This document shows, piece by piece, positions 36,401 to 47,274 of a DNA stretch of 64,000 bases. This DNA comes from Dicaeum eximium. Lineage: Eukaryota > Chordata > Aves > Passeriformes > Dicaeidae. How positions within the stretch are numbered: the first letter of the stretch is position 1; each line of letters opens with the position of its first letter. The notes under the pieces were generated by a model that was not told the origin of the DNA, did not search any database, and worked only from the letters and a program-made list of their open reading frames with translations. Where the stretch lies: positions 2,432,313-2,496,312 of the forward strand of contig VWZP01007832.1 in the NCBI GenBank assembly GCA_013396995.1, in the 5' to 3' direction. The translations under genes and the position numbers were made by a program.

Positions 36401-37834
36401 TTATGAATCTGATTTAAAGTTGGAAAGGATAGTGCAAGGCAACAGAGAGTTGCTGTTCCCACTCATGTGGCATGTGTGAGACCACTGCTGGAGTGTGTCA
36501 CTAGGGCTGGTTGTTATATTTGAGTTTTAAAATAGTTTCACATAATCTAAAGGCTTAACAAAAGTTTGCAAGTTATTTGTCTTTTAGTCTAGCATTCTGT
36601 TTTGCTTAGTGGTGATTAAGACAATTTGTTTTACAAGGTATTATAAGGAAAGGAGATTTTTTTTAATAAGAAAAACTCTTCTTCCAGCAGCTAGTGCCGT
36701 GGCAGCATGTAACGTTGTAACAAGAGAAATTCGGAATACAGGGAGATGTTACTTTTGATGAAGTAGTTAACTGTTGGAATCTAGAGTGGCTATTGCAGAA
36801 TGTCTCCACCCTGAACTGGTTTAGATGTTTCCATAAAATTTGCAGCCTTATGCCGGAATTTTGCTCTCAGTACAGGAACTGGTTGTTGACCTTCCCCTGT
36901 GGCATTCAGGCAGTGAGGTACAGTGGCTTCTTTTCATTGTTAAAATGCTCAGCTCCTGGACTTTATATAAAACACAGATACAGAGAGGTTTACTTAGATT
37001 TCTTGATCTTGGAAGAGCCTCCTCCCTCACAGGCTTTTTAAGCTCTGCTGTAAAGGACTGGTTTTCTACCAAATGCACATGCCTGCTTCTTCAGTGTCTG
37101 ATGTTTCTTTTTAGGAAGAGGATGGAGACTATACTTATGTAGAAAGACTTAGAATCCCACTTGATCACGGGAGTCTGTTGGTGATGGAAGGAGCCACCCA
37201 GGAGGATTGGCAGGTAAGAACTCCTTGACACTGTTTATGTGCTTCACTTGCAATGCAGTTTTCCAGATATGCTCAGGCACTCTCATGAAGGTATGGGACA
37301 TTCTGCGTCCAGTGGCACAATGGTTTTCCAAGGCATTAGTATTGCTTTCTGCCTCAGAATTGGAAAGCACCCAGAGAAACAATGGGTTTGCTTTCATGTG
37401 CCAAGTGATGCAGTAAGAATCAGTTCAGATGTTCCAGCATTAAAGTTCAGCAATGAAGGTTGCAGCCTGCAGTGAAAAGAGCAAAATCAATATAGAAACT
37501 TGGAATATCAAAAAATTGTAACTTAATTTAAGAATTCTACAGTAATGTACAAAGACTTTCTGTTTTCAGTGACCCTGAGCAGTCAGAACCTGATTTTTTT
37601 ATGTTACCTAAGTGTTTAGAAATATGAATAAAAAGCCATCACAGGAAATGAAGGTTTTAGTCATTGTTTGATTACCTTTACTTTAAATGCACCAGCTCAT
37701 GCTTTTTTTTTCTTTTTTCTTTCCCCACCCCCGGCTTACAGCATCGAGTGCCTAAGGAGTATCATTCTAGAGATGAACGGATAAACTTGACATTTAGGAT
37801 CATTTATCCAGAACCTGATGGAGTTTGGAAGTGA
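21060..37834 (+). CDS. ALKBH3: ALKBH3, complete: alpha-ketoglutarate-dependent dioxygenase (AlkB homolog 3)
   Basis: From family knowledge, ALKBH3 oxidatively removes methyl groups from 1-methyladenine and 3-methylcytosine in single-stranded DNA and RNA, using Fe(II), O2 and 2-oxoglutarate, and works with the ASCC helicase complex. Nine coding exons (21060-21129, 22414-22526, 23670-23704, 24599-24646, 26233-26336, 27542-27630, 30464-30673, 37115-37213, 37742-37834) join with consistent phases to 861 nt. That is 286 residues, equal to human. Counting residues places Fe(II) ligands at His191 and Asp193 (WHSDDE) and His257 (QHRVP), and 2-oxoglutarate arginines at Arg269 and Arg275 (RINLTFR). Leu177, the self-hydroxylated residue in human, is kept. 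The start ATG has a strong context (gcATGG) and an N-terminus (MADRRQRARVQGGW) like the human MEEKRRRARVQGAW. No stops or frameshifts are seen. Confidence 0.98.
21130..22413 (+). other. ALKBH3: ALKBH3 intron 1 with a (TA/CA)n microsatellite
   Basis: It begins in the CpG island and turns AT-rich after about 21,500. It holds a compound TA/CA/TG microsatellite at 22,191-22,246. No other feature is recognised. Confidence 0.75.
22191..22246. repeat. Compound (CATA)n/(TA)n/(TG)n microsatellite
   Basis: A run of TACA, TATA and TGTG dinucleotide-based repeats lasts about 56 bases and ends in about ten TA units. Confidence 0.95.
22414..22526 (+). CDS. ALKBH3: ALKBH3 coding exon 2
   Basis: A 113-nt exon encodes residues 24-61 of the poorly conserved N-terminal region and ends QKQFVFEKPSE. 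The QFVFEKP segment corresponds to REFVFKEP in human, which supports the assignment although the preceding residues differ. Acceptor tgttttag, donor gtaaaa. Confidence 0.92.
22527..23669 (+). other. ALKBH3: ALKBH3 intron 2
   Basis: 1.1 kb of AT-rich intron with a cccttccag acceptor. Nothing else is recognised. Confidence 0.8.
23670..23704 (+). CDS. ALKBH3: ALKBH3 coding exon 3 (35 nt)
   Basis: A small exon reads VERRVPEAGVI plus two bases of Asp73. Human has VVRRAPEPRVID here. It is flanked by ccttccag and gtgagt. The phases in (0) and out (2) agree with both neighbours. Confidence 0.92.
23705..24598 (+). other. ALKBH3: ALKBH3 intron 3
   Basis: 0.9 kb intron. No repeat or RNA gene is recognised. 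Confidence 0.8.
24599..24646 (+). CDS. ALKBH3: ALKBH3 coding exon 4 (48 nt)
   Basis: It completes Asp73 and encodes KPGVYELSKGPTGIS plus two bases of Arg89. It corresponds to human REGVYEISLSPTGVSR, the strand leading into the catalytic domain. Acceptor atcctcag, donor gtaagt. Confidence 0.94.
24647..26232 (+). other. ALKBH3: ALKBH3 intron 4
   Basis: 1.6 kb AT-rich intron with no recognised feature. Confidence 0.8.
26233..26336 (+). CDS. ALKBH3: ALKBH3 coding exon 5 (start of AlkB fold)
   Basis: It encodes IHLIPGFIDSEQADWMFEQL and continues to PWGQRTHIRQ (residues 90-123), matching human LYPGFVDVKEADW and PWKQRTGIRED. Arg122 of the substrate-recognition hairpin is kept, while the next residue is Gln where human has Glu123. 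Donor gtaagg. Confidence 0.95.
26337..27541 (+). other. ALKBH3: ALKBH3 intron 5
   Basis: 1.2 kb intron ending in a T-rich tract and CAG. Open frames at 27,083-27,397 (+) and 27,142-27,390 (-) show no family resemblance. Confidence 0.8.
27542..27630 (+). CDS. ALKBH3: ALKBH3 coding exon 6 (WYGELPYTYSR)
   Basis: An 89-nt exon completes Glu124 and encodes VSFEEPRLTSWYGELPYTYS and then RITMQPNPN (residues 125-153). RLTxWYGELPYTYSRITM is nearly identical to human and contributes to the substrate-binding face of AlkB enzymes. Phase 0 donor gtatgt. Confidence 0.97.
27631..30463 (+). other. ALKBH3: ALKBH3 intron 6 with a (CT)n tract
   Basis: 2.8 kb intron. It contains a CT-rich microsatellite at about 28,211-28,242 and a short run of TTGATC hexamers near 29,525-29,540. 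No gene is recognised. Confidence 0.75.
28211..28242. repeat. (CT)n microsatellite
   Basis: A nearly pure CT/TTT pyrimidine run of about 32 bases, with at least eight uninterrupted CT units at its 3' half. Confidence 0.9.
30464..30673 (+). CDS. ALKBH3: ALKBH3 coding exon 7 (HxD iron-binding motif)
   Basis: A 210-nt exon, phase 0 at both ends, encodes residues 154-223. It includes FNSLLCNLYRNEKDSVDWH and then SDDEPSLG, followed by IASLSFGATRTFEMRKK. His191 and Asp193 are Fe(II) ligands and Leu177 is conserved. This is the core of the double-stranded beta-helix fold. Acceptor gactgcag, donor gtgagt. Confidence 0.98.
30674..37114 (+). other. ALKBH3: ALKBH3 intron 7 (6.4 kb)
   Basis: The largest ALKBH3 intron. 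It has no clear transposon. An exon-like open segment at 35,333-35,410 is listed as a finding. Longer minus-strand open frames at 30,747-31,280 and 34,579-34,989 have no recognisable domain. Confidence 0.7.
37115..37213 (+). CDS. ALKBH3: ALKBH3 coding exon 8
   Basis: A 99-nt exon, phase 0, encodes residues 224-256: EEDGDYTYVERLRIPLDHGS and then LLVMEGATQEDWQ. It matches the human ENGDYTYVERVKIPLDHGTL segment of the jelly-roll core. Acceptor ctttttag, donor gtaaga. Confidence 0.97.
37214..37741 (+). other. ALKBH3: ALKBH3 intron 8
   Basis: 0.5 kb intron with a T/C-rich tract before the CAG acceptor at 37,741. No other feature is seen. Confidence 0.85.
37742..37834 (+). CDS. ALKBH3: ALKBH3 terminal coding exon (His257, Arg269, Arg275)
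   Basis: It encodes residues 257-286, from HRVPKEYHSRDERINLTFRI to VWK, then TGA at 37,832-37,834. His257 is the distal Fe(II) ligand. Arg269 and Arg275 in RINLTFR correspond to the 2-oxoglutarate-binding arginines. The final residues differ from human (GAPW), as expected for a variable tail. Confidence 0.97.
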   Translation, partial: HRVPKEYHSRDERINLTFRIIYPEPDGVWK

Positions 37835-38162
37835 AGAGCCACTTTGGACATTGTTGGATACACATCCACAGCAGATCTAGAGCCTTAGATTGCTACAGAT
37901 TTAAAGGAAGCCTTACAAGAACAGAGTTCCTTGAAGTCATGGGGAAAAGAGTTGATATTATGAAGATCCTCGGCAATCCAGAAGCTGCCTGTGTTATGTG
38001 GACAGAAATTATATATTATTAGATGATACTAAATGACAAGCTTTAAGCTTGTGAACAGTGATTATTCTTAAAAGAGCACAAAGCATGTGAAAGATTTGAG
38101 AGGTCCCAACTGGAGCAGACAGATTCAGAGAGCAGATAGTTTGCACCTTGTCTTGTCTCTGC

Positions 38163-38212
38163 TTTACTCCCAAGTCATGGTCTCTCCTTTACTCCCAAGT
38201 CATGGTCTCTGT
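38163..38212. repeat. 25-bp tandem duplication
   Basis: The unit beginning tttactcccaagtcatgg occurs twice head-to-tail with a 25-base period (starts 38,163 and 38,188) and no mismatch in the shared core. Confidence 0.95.
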
Positions 38213-38908
38213 TGGAAGTAATAACAAGATGGGATTCTTTGATGTGAAGCCACCTCTATGTGTCTGTACAGAAATGAGGAAGCTGCACTTGGTGATGATC
38301 TCTGGGTGTTACTCATTTCACCAAAGGGTGGTGCACTGCTTTTTATCTGTAGGTTGCAGTCTTTTCCAATTAAGCAATCAGTTTCATAACTTAAATAACT
38401 ACTTGAATTATACTGCTGTCTAGTGGAACAGAGGGTCTCTTGGTCCTCTTCTGCCATGCACTCTGTGGTCAGACTTTATCCTAATGTTTATCCATGTAGA
38501 CAGGACAAGGCAAAGGCAAGCAACAGAGACGTCTGACAACCCTGCTTCTGGGTCAGTGCATATTGCACTAAAGAATATCACTCAGAGGGTTATCTCTTGA
38601 GCCTCTGCTGTCACAGATCAGCAGTCAGCACCTCAGACCAGATTCCAGGCTGACCTGCTGGAATCCTTCAAGTTTGCCTGCTGTGACTCACCTGCTGCTG
38701 GGAAGCAGTGGGCTCATGTTAAGTCAGGAGTGCTGCCTATGTGATTAAGTTCTTACTGCAGCTAAATATCATCATTGTACAGGATCAAATCACAGGTTTG
38801 GTCCATCTTCACTGTTTGCCTGCAGTAGGATCTAAGCACAGGTAAATATCCAATGCCTTGTAACACATTAGCTTTGTTAAGCAAGCTAATGTCCCTCTTC
38901 ACTGCAGG

Positions 38909-38914
38909 AATAAA
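38909..38914 (+). terminator. Candidate poly(A) signal AATAAA, ALKBH3
   Basis: First canonical hexamer downstream of the ALKBH3 stop (about 1.07 kb). A second AATAAA at 39,142-39,147 is an alternative. Confidence 0.5.
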
Positions 38915-40211
38915 TTGGTGTTGACAAAATATCTGTCTTTTCTTAGCCAGCTTTTGTTGTGGTTTAAGTTCTTATTTGGTGAGAACAGTCAAGTTATTAA
39001 TACTCAGTTATGCCTATGTTTTAATGTTATTGATGACATAAATGTTGAGCCATTTCACTCCCTGTGGTCTGAAATTGGGCAGAATCATTTCCTAGAAAGA
39101 GCTTCTCTGCCTAAACCACCATACATTATTCTTCTGAAATGAATAAATGTTACTAGAAAACTTAACTTTGTTATCTAATGATGTCTTCACTTCCATCCCA
39201 TTTTGTACAGAAATATTTTGGGGAGTATTGATGTTATTTCTTTGCATTTGAATCTCTTGTCTAGGCTCTATGATGTATTTCACAGGAATCAGAGTTGAAG
39301 GAGGCAGACACTTTCATATTTACTTTCTTTGAGTCATTGGAGCTTTGTGCATATCCCTGTATGTGTGTCCAGGTTTGGCAATCCTGACAGAGTGGTTTTC
39401 CTTAATCAAGGGACAGTGCTAATTTCTCAAGGTATTCTGAGAAGGCAGCACTTTTGCCTGTATCAGTTCATACAAGATCCATTTGTTTCCACTGTGTTAA
39501 GAGCAGCCAGGCTGAAAGAAAGACTAGGCAATGGGGATGAGGTGGAAACTTTGAAATCTCCAAACCTCAGCCTGTGGAAATTGGAACTGATTTGAATTCA
39601 GTGAATCTATGACATGTAACTAATGGCAGGACCCTGGAGGCTAATGGAAGAGCAGTTTTTAACTTCTTTTTCTTGGTTTCAATTTGTAATGTTAGCAAAT
39701 TTTGGTTTAGTTTCTTTGCTTCCTTTGATTTGGGAAAAGACCAAGTTTTCCTCCACAGAAATGAAATGATTTATAGGAGAAATGTTCTATCCCCCAGCAC
39801 TCTTTTTGTTGCTGGAGCCTGCTGCATTCTGCTTTCTCTCACGTGTCAGCTTCACTGTATCCAAATCTGTTTGACAGTGAGAAGAAGGCATATGGCATCA
39901 TTCCCCAGCCTGTCCTGTGTGTACTGGCTGCAAGGGAACAGTTGGCCTCGGGGTCAAGTTTCGTTGTCAGCTGGGAGCTTGTGGGTCCTTCCTTCCTTCC
40001 TTCCCCCACCTCTTCGCCAGAAAAGTCAGCCAGCCAGGTAGCAGCAAATTGTAACCTCCTGCCTGCCAAGACAGCAGGAAATGGCTTTGAGCAGAGGAGA
40101 TTGCAGCCCAGAGCTCTTCAGGAGACCTTTCTGCACGGACATCTTTCCTGTCGGTAGAAATTTGTTCCTGAATGCTACAGGCACTCCTGCTGAGCTCTCA
40201 AAATTGAGGTG

Positions 40212-40247
40212 CTCTCAAATCTCACTCACAAAAGTGAGATTTGAGAG
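40212..40247. repeat. Perfect inverted repeat (15-bp arms, 6-nt loop)
   Basis: Left arm CTCTCAAATCTCACT (40,212-40,226), loop cacaaa, right arm AGTGAGATTTGAGAG (40,233-40,247). The arms are exact reverse complements. Confidence 0.95.
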
Positions 40248-40802
40248 TTCTTGAGCTGGCAGTGTTCCCATGGCGCCTAAAGATTTTTCACTGGAGACCA
40301 GGGCAACTTGCACATTTCTTGCACTGCTGTTCAGCAGCTGTTTCTGCTGTTGCAGTCAGGTGCAAAGGGCAGCATGTTTAGAGTGGTAAATATGCAGTTA
40401 GGTTCCATTCTTTAATTTAAAGGTAGGTGGAGGAATCTTTTCCCTGGTTACATGGATTTGAAAACAGTAAAAATGTCATCTGAAAGAATTACTTTTCCAG
40501 TTAAAAAGATTGCTTTTTTCCTTCTCAGGACAGTTGTAATATTCTCAGCCAAAAACTTTTTGAAAAATAATTTAAACTCAGAGTAAACCAAAGTAAAGTA
40601 AAATATACTGTTTATATGTTCACAGAGGATACGAAGGCAGGGGGCTGGCCTGAGAGTTTTGTTTTTTTGGTTGGCATTAGGTTCTGTCCATCTGAGGGGC
40701 TGCAGCAGCTGCTGAGAGCTGCTTTGCTTACAGAATACCTCTGTCATTATTTGTATGTGGAAAATAGAAACTCTGGGTTTACGTTTTTCCTTTTCTTTGA
40801 AA

Positions 40803-40845
40803 TACAGAATGGTTTGGTTTGGAAGGGTCCTTGAAGATTTCAGCA
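40803..40845 (-). mobile_element. Short CR1 3'-end remnant (antisense)
   Basis: The string acagaatggtttggtttgga followed by agggtccttgaagat is the reverse complement of the typical avian CR1 3' terminus. Only about 45 bases are recognisable. Confidence 0.65.
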
Positions 40846-41416
40846 GAGTATGTGTCTCTTCCAAAAAATGCTCAAAAATTGCATTCTTAAAAACTGTTTA
40901 TCTCTGGCTTTCAAACAGGTGGAATCTACTAGTGACCCCCAGGTGAGATTCCCTTTTCCAAAACAGCCATCACCAATTCCAAAATATAATGGCCCAACCA
41001 TTCATTTATTTAACAGCTATCTAAGCAATAACATTATTAATTAACCACACTGGTACAGGCATCACTCTGTCCCCATGCTACTTGTAATCATTTTGTCACA
41101 GAATACTTGAATATTCAAGCACAAACTCTTGGTAAGGTTGGAGTGTATCTGATTGAATACTGCACTTTTGGGCCACAGTGGGTTGATCTGAGCACACCAC
41201 ATTTGAAATCAATAGCAAAGTTCTGTCACTTCTCTGCTCTGGGTTTGTTTGTTTCTTGGTTTGTGTTTTGCTGGTTTTTGTTTTGTGGATTTTTTTGTGA
41301 AAAACTCCTTAGGATATTCAGTTTTGATTAGCCTTAAAGCCATGGATAATTTTACTTCGTCTGTATCACATGAATTCTGCCTGCGTCTTTTCTGTTTGTC
41401 ACGACTTACAGGGTTA

Positions 41417-41476
41417 GTATAGCTACACAGAGTAATTTATAGCTACAAATAGTAATTTATAGCTACAATAGTAATG
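41417..41476. repeat. Short tandem repeat, about 20-bp unit, three copies
   Basis: Three imperfect copies of a unit resembling tagctacaaatagtaattta occur in tandem; the last copy is shorter. Confidence 0.85.
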
Positions 41477-44400
41477 CAGAAGGAGATGGTGCCAGGAAGG
41501 GGTTAAGAAGTCAGAATTTTCATACTGTAGTGTTGATAAAACTCAGAGGACTGTTCTCCTGGGGTTTGGGATAAAAGATGTGTGTTTGATGGGTGCTGTG
41601 AATCCATAGTGCCTCCTCCTCAAGTGCTGCTACTATTGCCTTAGCTCAAAAGCATTTAACACCCACTTTGCCTATTCTGGTCATAAACCTTTGCGGAGTA
41701 GATGGGAAATCTGCCTCACTATGGTTTGTTTTCAAAGTGCTTCTTTTCCATACTTGAGATTTCCATAGCAACCTGGATAATTTGTTTAAATTGGAGCATC
41801 ATGGCCTGTCCTTCAGGTGTCATCTCCTCTCAACACACTTGGGAGTGACTGGTGACAGTTGTCCATGAGAGCACTGGCCCTTCCCAAAGGGTCACCCACT
41901 CATCAAGGGGACAGATGTGTGCTTTCTCCCCTGTTGCCCTATTTGATTTACCTCCTCCTTCTGTGTAGTGTTCAGTAGAGCTTTGTGGACTTATTGCCAG
42001 CTCCCTTGAAGCTGGCAGGTCCTTGGTGCCTCATGCTGGGAAAGCACCTCCCGAGGGAGCTGGGAGGCCTTGTTTTAAGTAAAGAAAGTGGGGACTGTAT
42101 TGAAGAATTTTAATCAAAATAAGGAGCAAGGAGGTCTGTTCCATGGCCCCCATTGTTTGTTTGATTCAGGTTTCCTAGCAGAAACAAAAATTTTTTTTGG
42201 TTCACACAGGAGGTTTTGCTGGCTGAGCAAGACTTAAGAGCAAAGCCTTCACACTGTGGGATTGTCTTGACAGACTGTGCTCACTGGATCCAGAATGGTG
42301 CTCAGCTGAAAGTTGTTTCCATCTGAACTTGTGTGTGCAGCTGCTTTGCTGCTCACAGAGGGTGTTACTTGTTCTGTTCCTCTGCTCACATTGTGCAGAC
42401 ACATCACACAGATCCATGCTGAAGAGTGGGTTGACATTACAGCGCATCTCTGAAATGCCAGTGCCAGCCCCCTGACCCTCTTTCCAGCAACACCCCTGTG
42501 CCAAGGCAGGCTGCCATGCAGCTGGAAGAACACATGGACTGGAAGGAGCCTCAGCTTTGGATGGGATGGGATTTGTAGCTGTGACTTATCACAGACTTAT
42601 CACTGGGTCCTCATCCTCATTAGGGAGGGCTGTGGGAAGGCTTCTCATCCTGAAGAGCTTCTGATGCAGAGAGCAAAAGATAAAGCAGGAGTGAGCAGAG
42701 ACATGAGTTGCCAGAGGGTGTACTGGCCTAGATATACAGCCCACACTCCCTGGCTGGTTTGTCAGGGTGCAGAATCTACATGGTTCCCAGTTTCTGTTCC
42801 CCAGCTCCTGCTTTTTGGGGGCAGATCTGTGTGAAGGAGGAGACAGTCTGTCCAACTGACATGGCATGCTTTAGCTTGAGATACCTGCTGGAGCTTGGAG
42901 AGGAGGGGCCACAAGGTGCAGGCTCCCTGACTTTTTTGGGAGAAGCAAAGGCAAGTGGTGGAAGAGGGATTAAAAATTGCCTGGTGGTGTTTTCTGTTGG
43001 GAAGCAGTGGGAGGGGAAGTGGTGGTCACATCAGTGAGACAGTGTCTGACAAACTGTACAAAGTGCAAAATTTGCCAGTACCTGCACTTTCGGAGCACTG
43101 ATGGAGCCATGACAGTTCATGCCAGAGAAGAGATTGTTACCCTGGAAAAAAGCTGACAAGCCAGCCTGAAGAAATCCTCCCAGGCCTCAGTGCAGGGAGA
43201 GAGATTGAGTGAGGCAGGGCAGGGTAAACACAGAACACAGCATCTTGGTGCTGCAGCAGCCACAGGTAGAAAAAAAATGTCCTGAGCATTGGCTGCTTCT
43301 CTGTAACACCCCTGTATTTTGCACTGGTCATTTTTTCCTGGTGACCTTGCCAGTTATCTCCTGGCTTTACTTCCCTTGCAAAGACTAAAGTGGCTCTATT
43401 TTACCTTAGAAAAGATGATTCCTCAGCTTTGGGTGCTATGGGCTTTCATCTGACAGGAACGGGGTTAGGCTTTTTTTCTTTCTACTTGTCCACATTAGCA
43501 CCACTCTGGCTCCTCTTTGCAAGGCAGGGCTTCAGTTGCTGAACCATCACTCAGCAATTTACTACTTAGGTTGTTACAATTTTTGTCTAAAGTCCCCAGA
43601 AACATTTAGAGATTGAACAAAAATGTCTCAAGGATTAGGTCACTTGAAGCCTTGATAGTTCAGTTGTCAAGAAACGTCTGTTGTTAATCTCTAGACCACA
43701 GTTGATTTCTTTCTTGATTGCTTACAAATAGACTTATAAAGAGAAGAAAGAATGAAATTTATTCTGCTGAAATAAGTGGGTGCTCTACAGTGCTTTTAGC
43801 TGCAGAAGAAAATGGAAGATGAAATCCATCAGAAGTGTTATCATCTCATTTGTGGCACCAATTTAAGGTTTTTCATCTTGACCCATATAGAAAAGATCTT
43901 CCTTTGGTCTGACCTCCAAAGCAGCCAGAACCTTTGTGGCCATGCTTTCTGTTAGGTCTCTCTCTAATCTAACAAGGTCAGGCCTTCCTTGTTTTGTTTG
44001 AGATGTGTGGCCAGTTTTATCCAAATCTGAGAGAGGATGGGAGATCTCGGAAATAATTCAATTCAGCTCTTGCAAAGCTCAGCAGTTAGGTACAGAAGAG
44101 AAACCAAGACAAGTGCTCTGTGCTCTGACAGCTCTGGGTTATTTTGGGCCTCCCTGGCAAGAAGCAGGAGAATCCTCTCCTCTTTGCCTTGCCAGTAGCA
44201 TTTCTGCACAGAATGCATGGCCATCAGCACCATCCCAGCCACCAGCTCAGTGTGGAGCATGTGGAGGCTTGGAGATTCCCAGGATTCATCAGCAAAGTTC
44301 TTCCCTGCACTCAGAAAGTCTTTTTTCTTCCTAGACATTTATAATAATTTTGTGGGGCAAAACATTTCTTCCCAATTTTGGAACCTGAGACAGAATGTCC

Positions 44401-47274
44401 TGAACTAGAAATCCTAATTTCTGTGCTGCTTACTTGATAGGGTCACAGGAGCAGCTGGACATGGTAATACCTTGACAGTTAAAGCCATGAGAGGTTAGAG
44501 GTTACTTCATGTGGCAGCAACTTGTACCAGGAGGAATATTCAAAGCAGTCAGTATCTTAACTAAGTTAAAGTATAGTTTCATTCTTTTAAAGAGCTGAGT
44601 TTTCTGCAATCACTGGTCTTTGGTGATTGGAACCCCACTTTTTTCTCGTATCCTCAAATCACTGTGCCCTGATACATCAATATCAGTGCTGGGAAAAGCT
44701 GCCATCCCTTCTGATGCCTTTGAGGCCAAACAAGGGAAATTTAATGTAGCAGGTTTTTGTCACGAAACACTTTGCAGCTCTCTTTCAAAACAAGGAGTTT
44801 TATTGCTACATTTATTATTAGTGGTGTGATGACAGCCAAATGCTGTTAACTTGTGAAGTGCAACTGAAACACTGACTTTTCACTTCAGCTGTCATTTTAC
44901 AATTTAAACAATTCTTTGTAGAGAATAAAATAATACATTTCTGTGAGAAGCATTCATACATTCAAATATTTTAGTCTGTACTTTCTCCTAATGGCACGGG
45001 GCAGAAGGTTTATGTGATTTATTGCAGCTCATAAAAAGGCAGGCAGGACTGAAACTGAGATATTTGAGGTAAAGGAACTTTCAACACACACATTTTGTAT
45101 TAACTGTGTGGGATCATGAGCTTCCCACAAATACTGACAAGTGTTTGTCATGTCTGCCAGGATCATACCATGAAGCTCTCTGTAAAAAAGAAAAAGTCAG
45201 GAATCAATAACCTGGCTGAATTTCCCACTCATTACTTTAGGGAGACTTGGAAATAATTTTTTTCAGCTAAAATAGCCAAGTTATATATAAAAATGACACA
45301 TATACAAGTGTGACAAACCTTTACCCTTAAAATGCTGTTTTATCTAAAACTTACCTTAAAACCTCAGTAAGTGTCAAGGGGGCACCATTTCTGTGGCCAG
45401 TTGGTGAGATGTAAAAATCCTTCTGTGCTCCTATAATCTGTACACTGGGCACCTCCAGTTTGAAACATCCCTCAGAGAACTTGCCCATCCTAGCAACTCC
45501 CTGCTACGCTGGGAAGAGCTTTCTGATGGAGGTGGCTTTAGTAGAAATAAGTTTCTAGAAGCTGCCTGCAAAGATCCCATCAGCACCCACCTGATACACT
45601 CACAGGTGCCTTGCTGCATGGCTGCCCCCCAGTAAATGGCAGAGCTGTTAGGGAATTTTCCTCATGCTTTATTACCTGAGACTTCTTCCTCATGTCATGC
45701 TGTGGGGAACAAAAATCATGGTGAGAAGGAGACCCCAGCCTGTGGGAGGCTGGAAGCAGAGTGTGCTGCAGAACAAGCCAAATCTTCTCTTGCCTCTGGA
45801 GATGTCCAACCCTGCAGCTAAGGCTCTGCCAATACCTGCCTGCTGCAAAGGTGAGCTGTGCTTATTCCTCACCTGTGCTCTTGGCTGCAGGGCTCTCCAT
45901 GGCTGCCCCAAGATGATGCCAGGCATGATGCCCCTTGGCATGGCCCAGGGGAATGTGAGGGATTTAGGAAAATACTTCAAGGATCAAGTCAAGCATTTAA
46001 AATGCTGGCTGCATGTTGGCCTGCTGGCTGCCCAACTGTGAGTGTGAAGGTGTGTGATCCTTACTACAGGATTACCCTCAGGCAGGCAGCTGCTGGGCTG
46101 GCTTGGCTTGGATTTAATTATTTCAAAGGGAGAAAATGTTAAAAGGCTACTGAAGTCAAAACAGTGGAAAGGAAGGTAAAGGATGTCCAACCAAAAACCA
46201 AATGAGGAAAGAGAGATGACCACCCTGAGTGCACAGCTCTTGGGAGTTGTTTGCCAGTTAATTCCCTGCTGTAAATGCATTCAGGTGTGCTGGAGAGAGG
46301 CCTGGCTGCCCAGGTAAGCTGCATTCTGTGTGCTGCTGTTCTGTTATGACAGCTAGAAAGAAACAACAGTTTGTTTTTCTCCAGGCAGAAGCCTAACAGT
46401 GTGTTTCAGCTGGATCTTGTTGGATAACTTGGATTCCCCCATCAGAAACGTACATTTTGGAATTTAAATCAGAGGTGCATGCAGAGAAAGAGACACGAAG
46501 ACTTCTGCTTTCAGAGCTAGTTTGTATTTGCTGCCTGTTTATTGGTGTTTCATCTCCAGTTTGTTAGCAGTACCTGTAAGGTCACAGTTGGCTGAATGTT
46601 TTTATTGCTATTTTAAAAATGGTTGTTCCAAGATACGAATTCTAATGGAGAGAGAACAGTAACTCCTTCCTCTTTCCTGACAGAAGTGAGTACCCAGGCC
46701 AGGATGCTGAGTGGAGATGTACACAGTGAGGCACTGTGTGGTACCTGGAAATGGCACCTGCCAGGGCAGCAAGAAGCAGCTTTTACTCTTGAGTATGTTT
46801 TGGGAATATATTTGAAACTTGCATGCTGGGTATGGATTAAGGCATCTTGCTGGGAAGCAGCTTATCCTGCTGGCTCTCAAGGGACCCCAAAAGCTCTGAC
46901 AGACAGTGAAGTAACTGCTCTGTTTTGGGACATGAACTGTGGTGTTCACTGTGACTACCAGCTGGCCCTTCAAAAGTTTCTTTTCCTACAGGAAGAGGTG
47001 GGTATGTCTCTACATCCTCTTCTTAATCGTTCCTTTCCCTTCTGTGGCATGAGATCTGATAGCCAGCAAAAGGCTGTGTGTGTGTGTTTCCAATAATCAC
47101 ATTTTTAAATGAATAACCAGATGACAAGGTAATTTCCATGCTGTTTCAGCAGTGGTAATTGTGTCTCCTATAAAATTGTTGATTTAACTGTGCAAGGCCC
47201 CAAGTATGAATATAAAATGTTCCTAGCTCTGGTAAAGGTTCCACACTGTGCCTGTGCAGTGTGCTGGCATACAA

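Larger units (their letters stand above)
37835..38930 (+). other. ALKBH3: ALKBH3 3' UTR (inferred)
   Basis: Sequence after the stop up to the first AATAAA (38,909-38,914); a second lies at 39,142-39,147. It contains a 25-bp tandem duplication at 38,163-38,212 and a 10-bp inverted repeat (ACATTAGCTT) at 38,865-38,892 just before the poly(A) signal. The UTR end is inferred without transcript evidence. Confidence 0.5.
38931..47274. other. Intergenic region, ALKBH3 to repeat array
   Basis: No gene is recognised. It contains a hairpin at 40,212-40,247, a short CR1 remnant near 40,803 and a threefold 20-bp repeat near 41,417. Open frames of 100-138 codons on both strands lack splice-compatible conservation or any known domain. 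Human synteny places no gene between ALKBH3 and C11orf96 here. Confidence 0.6.

Noticed and set aside
46623..47096. 157-codon + strand open frame before the repeat array
   Set aside because: A minus-strand open frame overlaps most of it, there is no recognisable domain, and no gene is expected between ALKBH3 and C11orf96 by synteny.
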